A program made the position numbers and the translations under genes. 64,000 bases of DNA from Candidula unifasciata (Eukaryota; Mollusca; Gastropoda; Stylommatophora; Geomitridae), in the NCBI GenBank assembly GCA_905116865.2, contig CAJHNH020004646.1:500995-564994 (forward strand). Reading direction: 5' to 3'. The notes beneath the pieces are model-generated. The model ran no database searches. It had not been told where the DNA came from and saw nothing but the letters and a program-made list of their open reading frames with translations. Shown piece after piece: positions 32,516 through 44,395 of the stretch (within the stretch, counting starts at the first letter, position 1; each line of letters begins with the position of its first letter).

Positions 32516-33358
32516 ACTATATTACAATTGCCAAGGTGTGAGAACAAATGCGGAATGACAGAACAGTTCTCTTTAAAATCCGGAGTCCAACAGGGATGTA
32601 CTCTGTCAAGCTGCTATTTATCACATGCATAAACCAAATCAGTAAAACATCATAAATCAATGTTGACAGTAAATGCAATGAACTACTTTTTGCAACGACC
32701 AAATGGTAAAGGCAATTATAGAGGAAAAGTTGCAGCGATACCATGATAATCTCAACATAGCAGCAAAAGTACGAAACATGAACAATTTAACAAGAACAGT
32801 TTAACATTAAAAAAAAAAAGTTCTGACAACAGAAAGAACAGAAGAACGTACAACTGAAGCAAGCAAAAGACTTCAGGTAATTAGGGAGAACAACATTACC
32901 CAGTGGAAGAATAGGAGCGGAAAAAAATCACATATATAAAAAGCCAATCAAATCATTGGACATCTGTCACCAGTTTGACAGAACAATCATGTAAATTGAC
33001 ATAAAAAAAGAACAGTTCAATACAGTTTCTTTTTTACCTAAATTGTGCTGTCAGTGCCAGACAGGGACATAAACAACAAAATACAAAAGAAAAATTGAAA
33101 AAAAAAAGAAATGACATGTCTACGGCGAATTGTAAACGTGACTGGAAGAGACAGGGTCAGAAATAATGGTAACGGGAAAGACGTTTTGATGTAACTAGTT
33201 TTAAACTACATCAAGAGACATCAGATCAAATGGTATGAACCACTAGACAGTGCATTAGAACCTGCCCTGTTACTTAGACATAATAGAAGCAGAACCAGAG
33301 GCCGACTACACATTCAATGGATAGATAAAATATCAGAGGCCGCTGAAAGATAGAACAA
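32516..33358 (+). mobile_element. LINE reverse transcriptase remnant ending in GAA array
   Basis: Readable pieces: SGVQQGCTLSS (motif B, near 32578-32610), NELLFATTKW where the YADD-type motif C should be, EERTTEASKRLQV, LPKLCCQCQTGT, HQIKWYEPLDSAL, and RTRGRLHIQWIDKI. Order and spacing fit a LINE RT with its basic C terminus. There are numerous stops. The sequence passes straight into the GAA array at 33364. Confidence 0.65.
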
Positions 33359-33363
33359 GTCTA

Positions 33364-33560
33364 GAGGAGGAGGAGAAGAAAAAGAAGAAGACGAAGAAGA
33401 AGAAGAAGAAGAAGAAGAAGAAGAAGAAGAAGAAGAAGAAGAAGAAGAAGAAGAAGAAGAAGAAGAAGAAGAAGAAGAAGAAGAAGCAGAAGCAGAAGAA
33501 GAAGAAGAAGAAGAAGAAGAAGAAGAAGAAGAAGAAGAAAAGAAGAAGAAGAAGAAGAAG
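33364..33560. repeat. (GAA)n array, ~195 bp
   Basis: Pure GAA with GAC and GCA variants, immediately after the LINE C terminus. Confidence 0.97.
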
Positions 33561-33564
33561 CAAC

Positions 33565-34135
33565 ATTATATCATTACTATAATGCATTAAAACAAGGTTT
33601 AGACCTGTTGAGATTCCTATAAACGCTCCAGTATTTGTAAGACAATAGAGCTCTCATCTCCCTAATATTTTCTTTGTGTCTGCGCCCCTGGCAGCTTGTA
33701 CACGTGCCCGGCACTGTACAAGAACCGATCTGATAGATGCGGGTTCATATTTATTGTCAACAGATAAGAGGTGATTGATACTGAAAATAAGAGCATAGTA
33801 CGGTCTCTCAGGACAGAGGATGGGTTCCTGTGTGTTTTAGTGTCATCGACAATACCAGCGATGAGGTCTAGTGTAGATGAGAATATTTCTATATACAACG
33901 GATAAGGTTATATTTGTGGTGAACAAATTGGTAGCATAGTAGAACAGACAAAGAATCATTACAATTAAAGACAAATTAAACGGCGGTTATGGGGAGATTG
34001 GAAAAAAAGGGGTGGGTTGGTGTGGGGGGGGGGGGGGGTTGTGGTCATAAGTGGACTTTTAATCAGGTTGCAACTGCCACTATATAGTAACACTGATGTC
34101 CATTCTTCATTCATTCAGGTATCTTTTTGGTTATT
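33565..34135. other. No recognised feature
   Basis: Unassigned; includes a 15-G run at 34024-34038. Confidence 0.4.
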
Positions 34136-34139
34136 ACTG

Positions 34140-34350
34140 ACTGACTTTCTACCCCACCAGGACATCACACAAGCGATAAACACACAATGACACAATGTGC
34201 CACCATGTAGGTGAGGTTCACCGTGGAGAGGTCCCAGAAACCGCGTTCAGCCTTTAGGCTATATTTATGGCCAGGCTATATTGCGGCCCCTGGCAAGAGC
34301 TAGAGTAGGGCTTCAAATAACGAAAAATGTCATCCCAAAAAGGACGAGAA
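34140..34350 (+). repeat. Unnamed dispersed repeat D, copy 3
   Basis: Inverted relative to the two copies at the left edge: TTTCTACCCCACCAGGACAT, CACAATGTGCCACCATGT, GGTCCCAGAAACCGCGTTC, CAGGCTATATTGCGGCCCCT. Confidence 0.7.
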
Positions 34351-34559
34351 ATAATGACTGGTGATGCTTATTACACTTTTTCCAAGAACACATCTTCAGA
34401 ATAATGTGACTGCAGCTGTGGTTTTCATACATTTTCTTACACCTATTATTCTCCCTCCTTTTTATGTCGTTGATGCATCATGTTTGTCCCGACTTTTCTT
34501 TTTATAGACAAATGTGCACCTGGAGGATGATGTGGCTGATGTCATACTGTTACAATTTT
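34351..34559. other. No recognised feature
   Basis: Short unassigned spacer. Confidence 0.35.
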
Positions 34560-34690
34560 TAGGACAATGGCTGGTACCTAGGTGAGGCTGGGTCAACTTG
34601 GGAGCCAAGTTTTAAGGGGAAAGAAATCCGCGTCCACTAGAGATTTGAACCCACGATTTTCGTGTCAACAGGACAGCCACTAAGTTACCA
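34560..34690 (-). mobile_element. SINE-A head/body fragment
   Basis: Minus strand: AACTTAGTGGCTGTCC.., ATCGTGGGTTCAAATC (B box), CTTGGCTCCCAAGTTGACCC, TAGGTACCAG. The 3' half is missing. Confidence 0.7.
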
Positions 34691-34799
34691 AGACATACCC
34701 TTGGATTTTAACTGTTCAACTCTTTCAGCTGTGGAGAATTCCCACTTTGGGATTCTTGTCCCATTTTGGTGGGAGGAATTCGATCATTCATTTCAAGCA

Positions 34800-35010
34800 T
34801 TTTTAAAAATGTAGCTAACACTGGAATTTTTGTTCCGATCCCGGAACACGTCTGCCCGAGAGGCAAGAAATCAACAGTCTTCATGTAAATAAGCAGATAT
34901 GTAAGACGAACGTATGCGTCAAGTCCAAATTCTGGAACACGACAACAGTCTAGAAGTGGAAAACCCGAACTTTCCGCGGGTGATCGCGAAGATAAAGAAG
35001 AGTTCCAGAA
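34800..35010 (+). mobile_element. SINE-I-like copy with AAG-type tail
   Basis: Phrases GATCCCGGAACACGTCTGCC, CGAGAGGCAAGAAATCAACA, GTCTTCATGTAAATAA, CAACAGTCTAGAAGTGGA and CGCGAAGATAAAGAAG match 19180-19465. Confidence 0.7.
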
Positions 35011-35171
35011 ATCATACACCAATGTAAAGTGCAAATGGGCACACCGGCACAAAAACATAGAGCTCAGGTCCACAATGGTGTAGGGGGATGTTAAAAAGTA
35101 ATTGTGAAAAATGTTTCAGAAGCCATCTTTTACAATGTACTTATGTATGAGTGTCTTTATGTTTGTGTGTG

Positions 35172-35854
<683 letters not shown>

Positions 35855-35859
35855 GGTAT

Positions 35860-36490
35860 TTGTTTACAAATTATATCTGATTTCACTTACATTATTATAC
35901 ATATTTGCCATTCTGCATAATAATAATTAATAATAATAATGATTATTATTATAAAGGACAGACCAATAAGAGGTTACAGCTATACCTAGATACACTCCGT
36001 TGAGGTTCGCATGAGGGAAATATACCCCCTGCTCCTTCATAAATGTTGTAAAAAATGTTTCCCGAAGTTGAATGTCTAGTGCTGAAATGCGTTGGTATCG
36101 CGACCTAACTATAAACCACAAGAGAACTCGCCTACTGCCCCTTTATTTGAGAACACATTATAAAATACCCAGATAAAACACTATGCTGCGTTCAATACTC
36201 ACAGGGCGTTTCCTGGTATCAGATATTTTAAAACTATTGACGGATTTGGGAGTACAAGGTAATTAAAAATTAAAATTAGACAAACAGAAACTTCTCTTCG
36301 TCATGGTTATTGGAACACTGGTCGATAGGACCGTTAGATAAGAGTGCAGTTTACTGGACCGCAATAGGGGAGGGAGGAGGGTGGAGGCTAACTGGTCTCG
36401 AGGCTTAAGGTCCTGGGTTCAGGCCCCGATTAAGGCTGCGATTTTCTTCACATGGACTTTTAGTAAAAACCACCTGAAGAGAGATAACAC
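35860..36490. other. Unassigned; tRNA-like fragment at 36385-36435
   Basis: GGCTAACTGGTCTCGAGGCT followed by GGTCCTGGGTTCAGGCCCC resembles box A and box B of a tRNA-derived head. The rest is unassigned. Confidence 0.35.
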
Positions 36491-36491
36491 G

Positions 36492-36650
36492 TGGTTTGTT
36501 TGTTTGTTTTAACATCCGGAAGCCATGAGTATTTGTTAACCCTTAGGCTCGGTATTATGGATATCGCAACCTTTCGACCTTGATTCCATTGTAAATACCG
36601 TAAATCTGGGAGAAATGTATACCCGAATAGCCACATAGGACAGTTATATT
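36492..36650 (-). mobile_element. SINE-G, 5'-truncated
   Basis: GTTTGTTTGTTTG on the plus strand is the complement of the (CAAA)n tail. Then AGCCATGAGT, TAACCCTTAGGCTCGGTATT, ATGGATATCGCAACCTTTCG and GTAAATCTGGGAGAAATGT match 53390-53519 inverted. The tRNA head is missing. Confidence 0.85.
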
Positions 36651-36654
36651 AGGG

Positions 36655-37212
36655 CCCCATAGTGTCGTGTGCTAATCACGCACCAATATTAAATTTTGAA
36701 AATAACTGGGTTAGATGTTCTTGCGCACTGTCATGTTGTAAGGAGATTATTTCCAAGGGGTATTCAGAGCTGACCAGTCGAAGAAGCATGAGGTGTGTGG
36801 TCGAGTTCTGTGCATCTCAGCAGAGGATTTACCCTAGATACCATTGTAACTAACAGCCTGTCGTACTGAGGCATTAATCGACGTGTCTGTGCAGGCAGCA
36901 ATTATTAAAATAAGGTACGCAGTTGCGTACCAGCTTTTCTTCTTGATTTTATAAAGTAATTGCACTGTTCTTGCATGTCAGCATTTCTGGTACATATATG
37001 ACGTTGCAGAATCGTTATAGAGTGTTTAGGGTCAAGACGGTGATCCTATAACTGCTGGCAGATGTGACTGTTATCTTCTTCAAGAGCTGGTGTGATTGGC
37101 TGATTTAGTTTCTATTGAATTTTAGCGAGTTTGCTTTTGACTTATCATGTTTGCACACGTCATCGGAATGGGACATGTGTTAATACACTATGGTACGGTC
37201 TTGTTAGGTAAT
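36655..37212. other. No recognised feature
   Basis: Unassigned sequence. Confidence 0.4.
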
Positions 37213-37214
37213 TA

Positions 37215-37530
37215 TATTATATCCTCAAGTTAAAGGTAAAGGTAAAGTCGGGCGATGTGAACCAGCGTCATTGCACACGGTTATTAACCATAAGTGCTCT
37301 GCCACCAGTACGGACAGCTGATAACAAACTATCCGTCTGTGTCGCCGTCCGCACGTAACACTGTAGCTACAGCGACGTTCCTCCATTTACTCCAGAGCGT
37401 TAACTCTAGTACCCATTACCTAGAGGCTGGGTGAACCCCAGGATCCGTTAGGTTTCGAACACAGACCGTGGACTGCAGCGAGTTGCAGCTGGACTTGAAA
37501 GCGAGTCTCCTATCGACTGCAATAACGAGG
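37215..37530 (-). mobile_element. SINE-F, near full length
   Basis: On the minus strand: head near 37500-37530, GCAGTCGATAGGAGACTCGC, AGCTGCAACTCGCTGCAGTC, GGGGTTCACCCAGCCTCTAG, then GGAACGTCGCTGTAGCTACA. The tail AGAGCACTTATGGTTAATAA is shared with SINE-E, followed by a short GGTAAA-type repeat (plus strand 37230-37245). Confidence 0.75.
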
Positions 37531-37890
37531 CTCTTTTTCTTTAAGTTGATTTTACTTTGCTCATTTGTCCCCAGTGGCATTTTGGCGTTTCAGATTGTTC
37601 CCGATGGGCCTTTTCTAAATGTTCACGGCGTAAAATCATATCTTTTATAACCCCAGACATCGTTTCGGATTGAGCTAGCTTTGTGTCCACACTGCGTTGA
37701 CTCACTAACATCCAAACTGATCGCCACGGGCATCACTAAGACTTGCCTCACGCACTGTCACAGGAATCCACACGCTTCATATAGACTGGTTAGGAAGTAG
37801 CTAATGAAAGTAGATCTCTATATACAACAATAAGAAAGACATAAACACTGTTATTTGGCCACACAATGAGAAGAGAGACATTGTAGAACA
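37531..37890. other. No recognised feature
   Basis: Unassigned sequence. Confidence 0.4.
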
Positions 37891-37894
37891 TCGT

Positions 37895-38075
37895 GACAAC
37901 TGGAAAGAACAATGGAAAAAAGGTGTAGAGGCAGAAAAAGAGAGATGATGCTGGATGGGCTGAATCGAAAGCATGGAAGGATATCATCTCAAGTGCTATT
38001 CCAGGCAACCAGGGATAGTGATCTGTGGAGATGCATGAGCGCACACGCCAGTTGGCAGGGCACATGATGGTGAGG
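37895..38075 (+). mobile_element. RTE-like LINE 3' end remnant
   Basis: Reads CRGRKREMMLDGLNRKHGRI, SSQVLFQATRDSDLWRCMSA, HASWQGT-stop. This is the same tail as the 15.4 kb element (AWHGGVSAHELIHAAGDRRL, MIAHASQQGT-stop), though more diverged. Confidence 0.75.
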
Positions 38076-38159
38076 AAGTAATAGTAAAAAAGGTGTTATA
38101 GTAACAATTGGAACACAACAGAAGAATGGAACAGAAACAGTGCGAAATCGTTACTGATA

Positions 38160-39180
38160 TTGAACTTACCTTCTTGATCAGAGTTGATAGTATCCTTACT
38201 TGGGCCAGGTTAGTCTTTCGAGCAGCTGGACCATATCAGGTCGCGACAAGCCTGCAAGAGACAAAATATCAAAGAATGCAGGCAAATTCTAATAATCGTC
38301 TTTTTATAAAAGCACGTCAGACATATGGAAACAGGACTTCGCAGCGTCTAATACACAACAAGACTGAGTTGTGTCAGCAGCGTTTGCAATTCTGGCAGTT
38401 TCCTAGACTGGAGTGCTTCAAGTACTGATTTAGCATCTGTCAGAATTACCACATACTGTGAGCTAAGATTGGTATTTAGCAGTTTCTATGTTGCTATCTT
38501 GATAGCTTGAGTTTCTGCTTCATAGTTATGGCAGTAATTTCCGGTTGGTACGCTGGACTTATCCCTAGTACCATCTGGGAATTCGATGTACACTTCAGCA
38601 CCACCATTTCTAACTGCACTTTCTGCGGACCCATCTGTATAGACTCTGACCCATTGTTCTTGTGTGTATTCTTCATCTATATAACTGAGGTGGCCATTCT
38701 GCGTTGTACACTATCTTGCTCTTTCTTGTCAAATATCCCTTTTACATTTGTCTGGATTTGTACTGTTAGTTTGCATTTTTCTCTTTATGGGGTTTGTTCA
38801 GGAATACTTTTAAGTGGGCAACCAATTTCTGGAAGGTCAGGAGTTTGTCTACATATTCTTTTCGCTTGGTATATAAAGCTGCTTCTTTTTAACCGTCCCA
38901 AGGCTAGGTTCTTAAATCTATTTTCCATCGGGTGATCTGGCATACTGAGGAACTTTTCAGCTTGTATTTGCAACTTTGTATCTCTGCGTTCTCTCAGTGC
39001 CTGTGTTTTCCCAGCTTTCTCTATTTCTAATATGGGGGTTGATTTCATCCTTCCTGTGATGACTCTGAGCGCTTTATTTTGCACTTTGCCAACTCCTTTA
39101 ATGTGGTACTAGATGCTGAACACCATGCAGTACGTCAGTATTTCTTCTCTTCTTTGTCCAGGATATTCTTAAAATCTGTC
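38160..39180 (-). mobile_element. LINE with RNase H domain, decayed
   Basis: Minus-strand non-LTR remnant. In order: QNKALRVITGRMKSTPILEI, LQIQAEKFLSMPDHPM, NLALGRLKRSSFIYQAK, QDSVQRRMAT, then the RNase H fold with YTDGSAESAVRNGG (38629-38646 and onward), NYEAETQAIKIA (38512-38528 region) and LTDAKSVLEALQSRK (38418-38445). Catalytic D, E and D are all readable, but only by crossing frameshifts and a stop. The C-terminal H-x-G-N-x-x-AD segment is not recognisable. Confidence 0.8.
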
Positions 39181-39189
39181 TACGGCGTT

Positions 39190-39900
39190 TCAGCTTAATA
39201 ATCCCCTTTTCCTTCCTAAGGACTAGGAGGTAGTCTACGACTCACATCCGTATGTTGCTACAGGGAAGACGCATGCTTGTCGCATGAAAGCCCACACCCC
39301 TCAAGTCTTGAACCTACCCACATCTTGAATACCTATATGTAAATGGGTTAGTTTCAGATCTTGGACTTTCCTGATAAGGTAAATAGTCCTTCTTTTGTAC
39401 TTATGTGTCAATATATCGGGTTAAGTACTCCGTTCTATCCTAATTCTCTTGGAAATGGCCTATAATTAAATTTAGTCATATAGTGAAGCCAAATTCAATT
39501 GGCCTAGCTACCGCTTCGGACGTTGAAAAATCCTCTCCCGCCTATAGCTGTAGAGACGCTTAGATTTAGGACTCATCCTTGACTGAGCTTCCAGACTGAA
39601 TAGACGGCATTCTGCCTGATCTGTCTATCTGATTACCTCTGTTTAAATCACTTATTTACCCGGGAACGTCAATGAGCATAGGTAAGTACATTGTAGATTA
39701 ATAGTACTGAATCATTTGACCCTGCTGCTGAGGCTATGTGAAGCAACAAGACGTAGCTGTCAAACCATTCAAGCTGCAAGAGAGTGCGAAACCATAGCGT
39801 TCACCTACAGACCGAGGAAATTTCTCTCCTCATACTCCCTCAATGGGTTCCAGACAGCTTAGACATTACGTATCCATTTTATAATAGGATTTGTTCACAT
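39190..39900. other. No recognised feature
   Basis: Unassigned sequence up to a TA microsatellite. It could be more of the minus-strand LINE, but I could not read it. Confidence 0.35.
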
Positions 39901-39902
<2 letters not shown>

Positions 39903-39957
<55 letters not shown>

Positions 39958-40005
39958 CTATATATATATATATATATATAGTTATATATAGTTATATATA
40001 TATAG

Positions 40006-40061
<56 letters not shown>
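39903..40061. repeat. (TA)n microsatellite
   Basis: About 150 bp of TA with a few GTTATATA interruptions in the middle. Strongly self-complementary and a likely assembly hazard. Confidence 0.97.
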
Positions 40062-40063
<2 letters not shown>

Positions 40064-40252
40064 AGAAACCATGAGTTCTTAATCCTTTGGCTCGGTTCTA
40101 TGGATATCGCAAACCTTCGGCCTTGATTCTATGACAGATACTGTAAATCTGGCAGAAATGTGGCTTTTCTGCCTACCACAGGGCGTGAACTCCGAACCAC
40201 AAGGAGTTCGTCACTCGGTCGTCGCGAAGTCAGGTTTAGCCAGCTGAGCTAA
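40062..40252 (-). mobile_element. SINE-G, full length
   Basis: The minus strand begins with TTAGCTCAGCTGGCTAAACC, a clear tRNA-like box A (GCTCAGCTGG). A GGTTCGGAGTTCACG region follows in the B-box position, then GGCAGAAAAGCCACATTTC, AAGGTTTGCGATATCCATAG and GAACCGAGCCAAAGG. The usual (CAAA)n tail is absent and the copy abuts a TA array. Confidence 0.85.
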
Positions 40253-40274
40253 TATATATATATATATACGCACA

Positions 40275-40965
40275 CATACATATGCACCCTTTAACTAGAG
40301 AGAAACTGGCAGGGCATGTCAGTCCGTGTCGATTATTTCTCATGGGGTCATGCTATTTTTAGTAACAGGTGTCCTCCCTGACAAAATGGAAACAGGGCAA
40401 TATCTGTGAGAGCGTGAGAACGTTGTCTGGTGTTTCTGATGCTAGTAAGTTTTCCATATACATATATTCTTGTATTCGTGGTTTACTTGTGTGAGGATAA
40501 GTAACATATTATGGAAAGTATATCCCTCTGTAGATTGGCATATGCAGACTATCGCTGTCATTAGCAGCATTAGACAGAAAATTTTTCTTTTCTTACCTCA
40601 CTGCTACCAATGGTGATCGTGGGGTTGTTACAGACTTGATCGGTCTATAAAAGCCTAGAACACACAGATGAGCTAAAATATTGTAGAAAGATGGATAGGT
40701 GGTGAACATGATATGGTGTTCGGTGATTGCTAACTCGTGTTTTCCTCTTTGTCACAGGATGTTACTAATATATGGAGGCCAGGTCAACGATCAGTATGTT
40801 AACACACATTAAGCGTTACCAGCATACAGCCTGCAGTATTAGGGATCTTCAATGAACACCTTACTCATGTCTATGCACCATTGTCAAGTGTTACATGAGA
40901 CGACAGATGTTAACTGTCCCTGTATGATCACCATCAGCTTGTGCTTTTAACCCAGGGACTTTTTG
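40275..40965. other. No recognised feature
   Basis: Unassigned sequence; short TA run at 40253-40268. Confidence 0.4.
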
Positions 40966-40969
40966 TGTG

Positions 40970-41400
40970 ATCATCATCATCATCATCATCATCAGTTCTC
41001 GTTATGCATAGTGGCACATGAGGCTTCAGAGACGACTTACCATGCTTTCCTGTCCTGTGCAATCTTCAGTGCAGTTTTCCACGTCAAAGATGCCGCATTC
41101 AGGTCACTTTCCATCGTTCGTCTCCACGTTATTTTTGGGCGCCCCTGTTTTCTCTTTCCCTCTGGTGTCCATGTGAGAGCTGTTTTGGCAGGTATATCAG
41201 AATTCATTCTCATAACATGGCCAAGCCATTTCCATCTTCTCTTGGTAATAATACTGTCTAAAGTTTCTTGGTTTGTGACTTGAAGTAGTTTAGTGTTTGA
41301 GATTGTATCTGGCCAGAAAATTTTGATAATTCTACGAAGACATGTGTGGTGGAAGGTGGACAGCTTGTGTACATCCTTTTTGGTCATTCTCCAGCATATT
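40970..41400 (-). mobile_element. LINE C-terminal region with (ATG)n-type tail
   Basis: Minus-strand frame of ~116 codons: LSTFHHTCLRRIIKIFWPDT, ISNTKLLQVTNQETLDSII, KRRWKWLGHVMRMNSDIP, KTALTWTPEGKRKQGRPKI, TWRRTMESDL. This is the standard post-RT tail of many LINEs (RRWxWLGHVxRM..TALxWTPEGKRxRGRPxxTWRRT). After IAQDRKAW a stop or frameshift leads to VSEASCATMHNEN and a stop, then (GAT)n at 40970-40995. A single open frame this long suggests relatively recent insertion. Confidence 0.85.
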
Positions 41401-41404
41401 GTGT

Positions 41405-42280
41405 GGTCATGCTGTCAACAAATGTAACGACCAGAGGGTAGCATAGAGTCTAGTCTAGAACATTTAATATATCACGGACCCTTCTCCCGTGAACATGCTA
41501 GTCAATGCCATAAACACTATATTGTGGTAAACGCTATACATTAAAGATTTTTACCAACTCTAGTGATGGTGAACATTGTGTTTATTATTGAATTCACAAG
41601 ACTTTGTATCTGCTCAAGGCCCAATGTTAGAAAAACCGGCTCGTCAGATGAACAGGACGTCCTGGACAGATAAGCTGTGGTTGCCAGCAATTGCCCCTAA
41701 TGCTAATACAAAGTGCCAGTTACCTAGGACCAAAATTATACAGTTTGGCAATGATGATACTGGCTGCTGCCAGGGACAAACCATTAGTCCATCTTGAGTA
41801 AACATTCTTTGCTTCCCTAGATAGATTACTGTGCCTTGCTAAATTCATTCCTTTACATTCTTACTTGTGTTGCACTGATTAAACTATGTTCTGTTATTTT
41901 ATATTCTGTGGTTAGTGTCCATCCTTTACAGTGCTTTGGCTGTCTAGAGTAACTGTTGTATTGTTATAATTCATATTATACTGTGGTGATGAGACTAGCA
42001 TAGGACTACTATCTAGTCTGGAAAAGTGAGTCCAAATTGCGACTAGGAATATTTACGAGGTCTGTGGTGGCATAATTTAAGTCGCCTCACCTCTGAAGTA
42101 GGTTGCATTTTTGTTAGAACTGCGCGATACCGCCTAGACCATTGCGAGCCAACATCTCAACACTAAAACTTCTTCAGAGTGTCTTTTGGTTTATGAGGGG
42201 AAACCCTAACATAGACATGTGATATGACAATGCTATCAAAATTTTGATTTTCCTGTTAATGCTGAACATATCCGTTTAAT
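41405..42280. other. No recognised feature
   Basis: Unassigned sequence. Short open frames carry no motif. Confidence 0.4.
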
Positions 42281-42284
42281 GCTG

Positions 42285-42485
42285 TTTAATCTTTGCATTG
42301 CTACGGCCATCGTCTTTTTATTTCTATCAAAAATTATTCACTGCTATTTATTACAGAACCAAGATATTCAAAGTTTGTGACATTTTCAATTTATTCACCA
42401 TTTTTTGTTATATTTTGGGTGATAGCCAGTTTTTGTCTGCGGACATTTGTTTCGTTTTATTTAAATTCAAGAATAGGTTTTGATC
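42285..42485 (-). mobile_element. LINE reverse-transcriptase fragment
   Basis: The minus strand reads LFLNLNKTKQMSADKN, then VTNFEYLGSVINSSE and IEIKRRWP. This is the GLxxNxxKTKxM ... FxYLGS ... EIxRR order found downstream of motif C. Related to 21605-21675. At least one frameshift. Confidence 0.6.
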
Positions 42486-42489
42486 TTTA

Positions 42490-43340
42490 CGGTGTTATTT
42501 TACAGACATAATTAAATTTTCTATTCCCTTTACATTCTCACGGGAAAGTTTGTTTTTTCCCCTTGCATGAGCCTCTATTTTTATACTGACGTTAATGTTT
42601 TGTACATACATAATATTTAGACGGCCATGTTTATCGAAACTGAGGCTTTCTTTGATATTTTCCTCACTTGTATAATTCTAGTTAAGTAACAAAACATATT
42701 TTACAATGCCGAAGTAAATAGAGGTATGATAGAAGATAAAGTCGTTTCTGCGTCTGTTTATCATTGGGGTGTAAGAGCCTGCACATGTTACAATTGTTCA
42801 TGCTGTACGTTTCAATGAATCAGTGTCATGGTTCTGTTTAAGTTCAAGTTTTAATTTCTTCAGCGTCAATAATTTTTTATCTTACAACATTCTGTATATT
42901 GCTTGTTTAATAACTCATTTGTCAAAACTATCAGTTTTCCTTTAATTCCTCCTCGCTCAACATTCGTATATGTAGAAAGAACTTATCTTCTCTAGCCCGC
43001 CGTGAGAATGTCTGCACGGCAACTGCCGATCTGTTGGTGACTTCTGCTACAATCCACGATGAACTGCATTTCTAATGTCGGACTGTTTGTGTTAGCACTT
43101 CGGATGGCTACAGTACGCTTTTAATGTGTGTATGCTAGATATGCTGAGACAGCATCCTGTCAATCTTTCAACAAGTGACTGTGATACAAATGTTGTGTGT
43201 TTTTCGTTGGCACAGAAGCGGAGCAACTATGGGTTGACCCGTTTGCTATGAAGCTGAAACAAAGACTACCGGACTACCAGGGCATTTTTGTTCTTTTCTG
43301 TGGGGATGAAATAGAATGCTCAATTATGACAAGAAACCAA
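42490..43340. other. No recognised feature
   Basis: AT-rich unassigned sequence. A phrase near 43010-43260 (CGGCAACTGC..CTGTTGGTGACTTCTGC..CATGAACTGCATTT) recurs at 47690-47890, suggesting another dispersed repeat shared by the two sites. Confidence 0.45.
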
Positions 43341-43364
43341 GCAAGATAATATATCCAATTTATA

Positions 43365-43900
43365 ACAAAGTGTCGCTGGAACTACATCGGCCATGCTCTA
43401 AATAGATAAGACAAGAACCCCCCCCCCCTTTTTTCCCCTTTTTTTTCACAAAGAAGTCCTCATATGGACACTGGATGGGAAAACAAAACGAGGAAGACCA
43501 AGAGCGACAGTGTGTAGAACCATCGTCACAAAAAGTTCAGCCATTGGTCTTACTAACACCCACACCTTAAGGTTAGCTTGTTGCGTATCTTTTACAGGAC
43601 GTTGCAGAACCAACCCAACAGCCCCTGGCTGTTTCGTGGGTTTTCTAGGCGAATTTACGTCTAATAGTTGGCCATTGCTTACTGGGCGGTCGGCTTTCCT
43701 GATACTACTTTCGAAACCAACGCAAGGTACATGGCCTGCAGCTGGGATCGAACCCGGCATCCCAGCATTACGAAGCGTTCGCATCGACTTAGCCACAGAG
43801 CCGACTCCCACACATAAAACAGGCAGCAATAAACAGCTAGACATGGAGAACCATGACCCCTGCCCTATGCGCTGTCCTAGGCTCAAGAGGAAAGACTAAC
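43365..43900 (+). mobile_element. LINE C-terminal remnant split by SINE-C
   Basis: Reads KCRWNYIGHALN, then LIWTLDGKTKRGRPRATV, RTIVTKSSAIGLT. After the SINE: TWRTMTPALCAVLGSRGKTN. This is the RRWxWIGHxL..W.PDGKRKRGRPRxT..RT......GLT ... WR....ALC..LGS layout of LINE tails. An 11-C run (43418-43428) lies inside. Confidence 0.65.
43570..43805 (-). mobile_element. SINE-C, full length, inserted in a LINE
   Basis: All diagnostic blocks are present: CTTTTACAGGACGTTGCAGA, CCCCTGGCTG, TTGGCCATTGCTTACTGG, CTGCAGCTGGGATCGAACCC, TTACGAAGCGTTCGCATCGA, CTTAGCCACAGAGCCGA. A 7 bp CCCACAC occurs on both flanks and is a probable target duplication. Confidence 0.9.
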
Positions 43901-44194
43901 AGCTGAGATATAACTCAACATCGGCAGCAATGTCTAAGTGCACTATAACTGGTAATGTATCTATACATTAGTCCTCACAGCAGACACTGCCGTCACTTTG
44001 AGATGCCAGGTTAGCTTCCGGTTGTGGAAACTGTATCCTTCGATTTTGAAGTTTAGGATTATTTCTGTCTGTACTTCTGATCCTTAAATCTTGAGTGCTA
44101 ATTAATGCATACCAACTTGTTTATAACGTTTTTAATTTCAAAGTGTGGCGCGGTGATTTCGGTCACAGGCATGAGGGGAAGTTTTTTTTTTTTT

Positions 44195-44345
44195 TTTATC
44201 GATCACCGGCTGTGAATTCCAGTGGAAGGTCCCGGTTAATCGTCCGCTTGGACTTTTGGCTTTCACCTGGACCTGATTTTTGCGTGTACAACCGTTTTTC
44301 ATTTCCCTGCCTCATGGGCAGCTGTACTCCGACTTCGAAGGAAGA
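44195..44345 (-). mobile_element. SINE-I-like copy
   Basis: Plus-strand TTTTTATCGATCACCGGCTG, TGAATTCCAGTGGAAGGTCC, CTTGGACTTTTGGCTTTCAC, TTTTTGCGTGTACAACCG and CAGCTGTACTCCGACTTCGA match 62672-62832 closely. The 14-T run at 44182-44198 would be a poly(A)/AAG-type tail. Confidence 0.75.
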
Positions 44346-44395
44346 CGTCAGGCCTATTTCTAGGTTGACTGTGGCCATTGTTTTGTGTGGGTCGA

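Noticed and set aside
40062..40252. Functional tRNA gene (GCTCAGCTGG box)
   Set aside because: It is the head of SINE-G; the rest of the cloverleaf is not formed.
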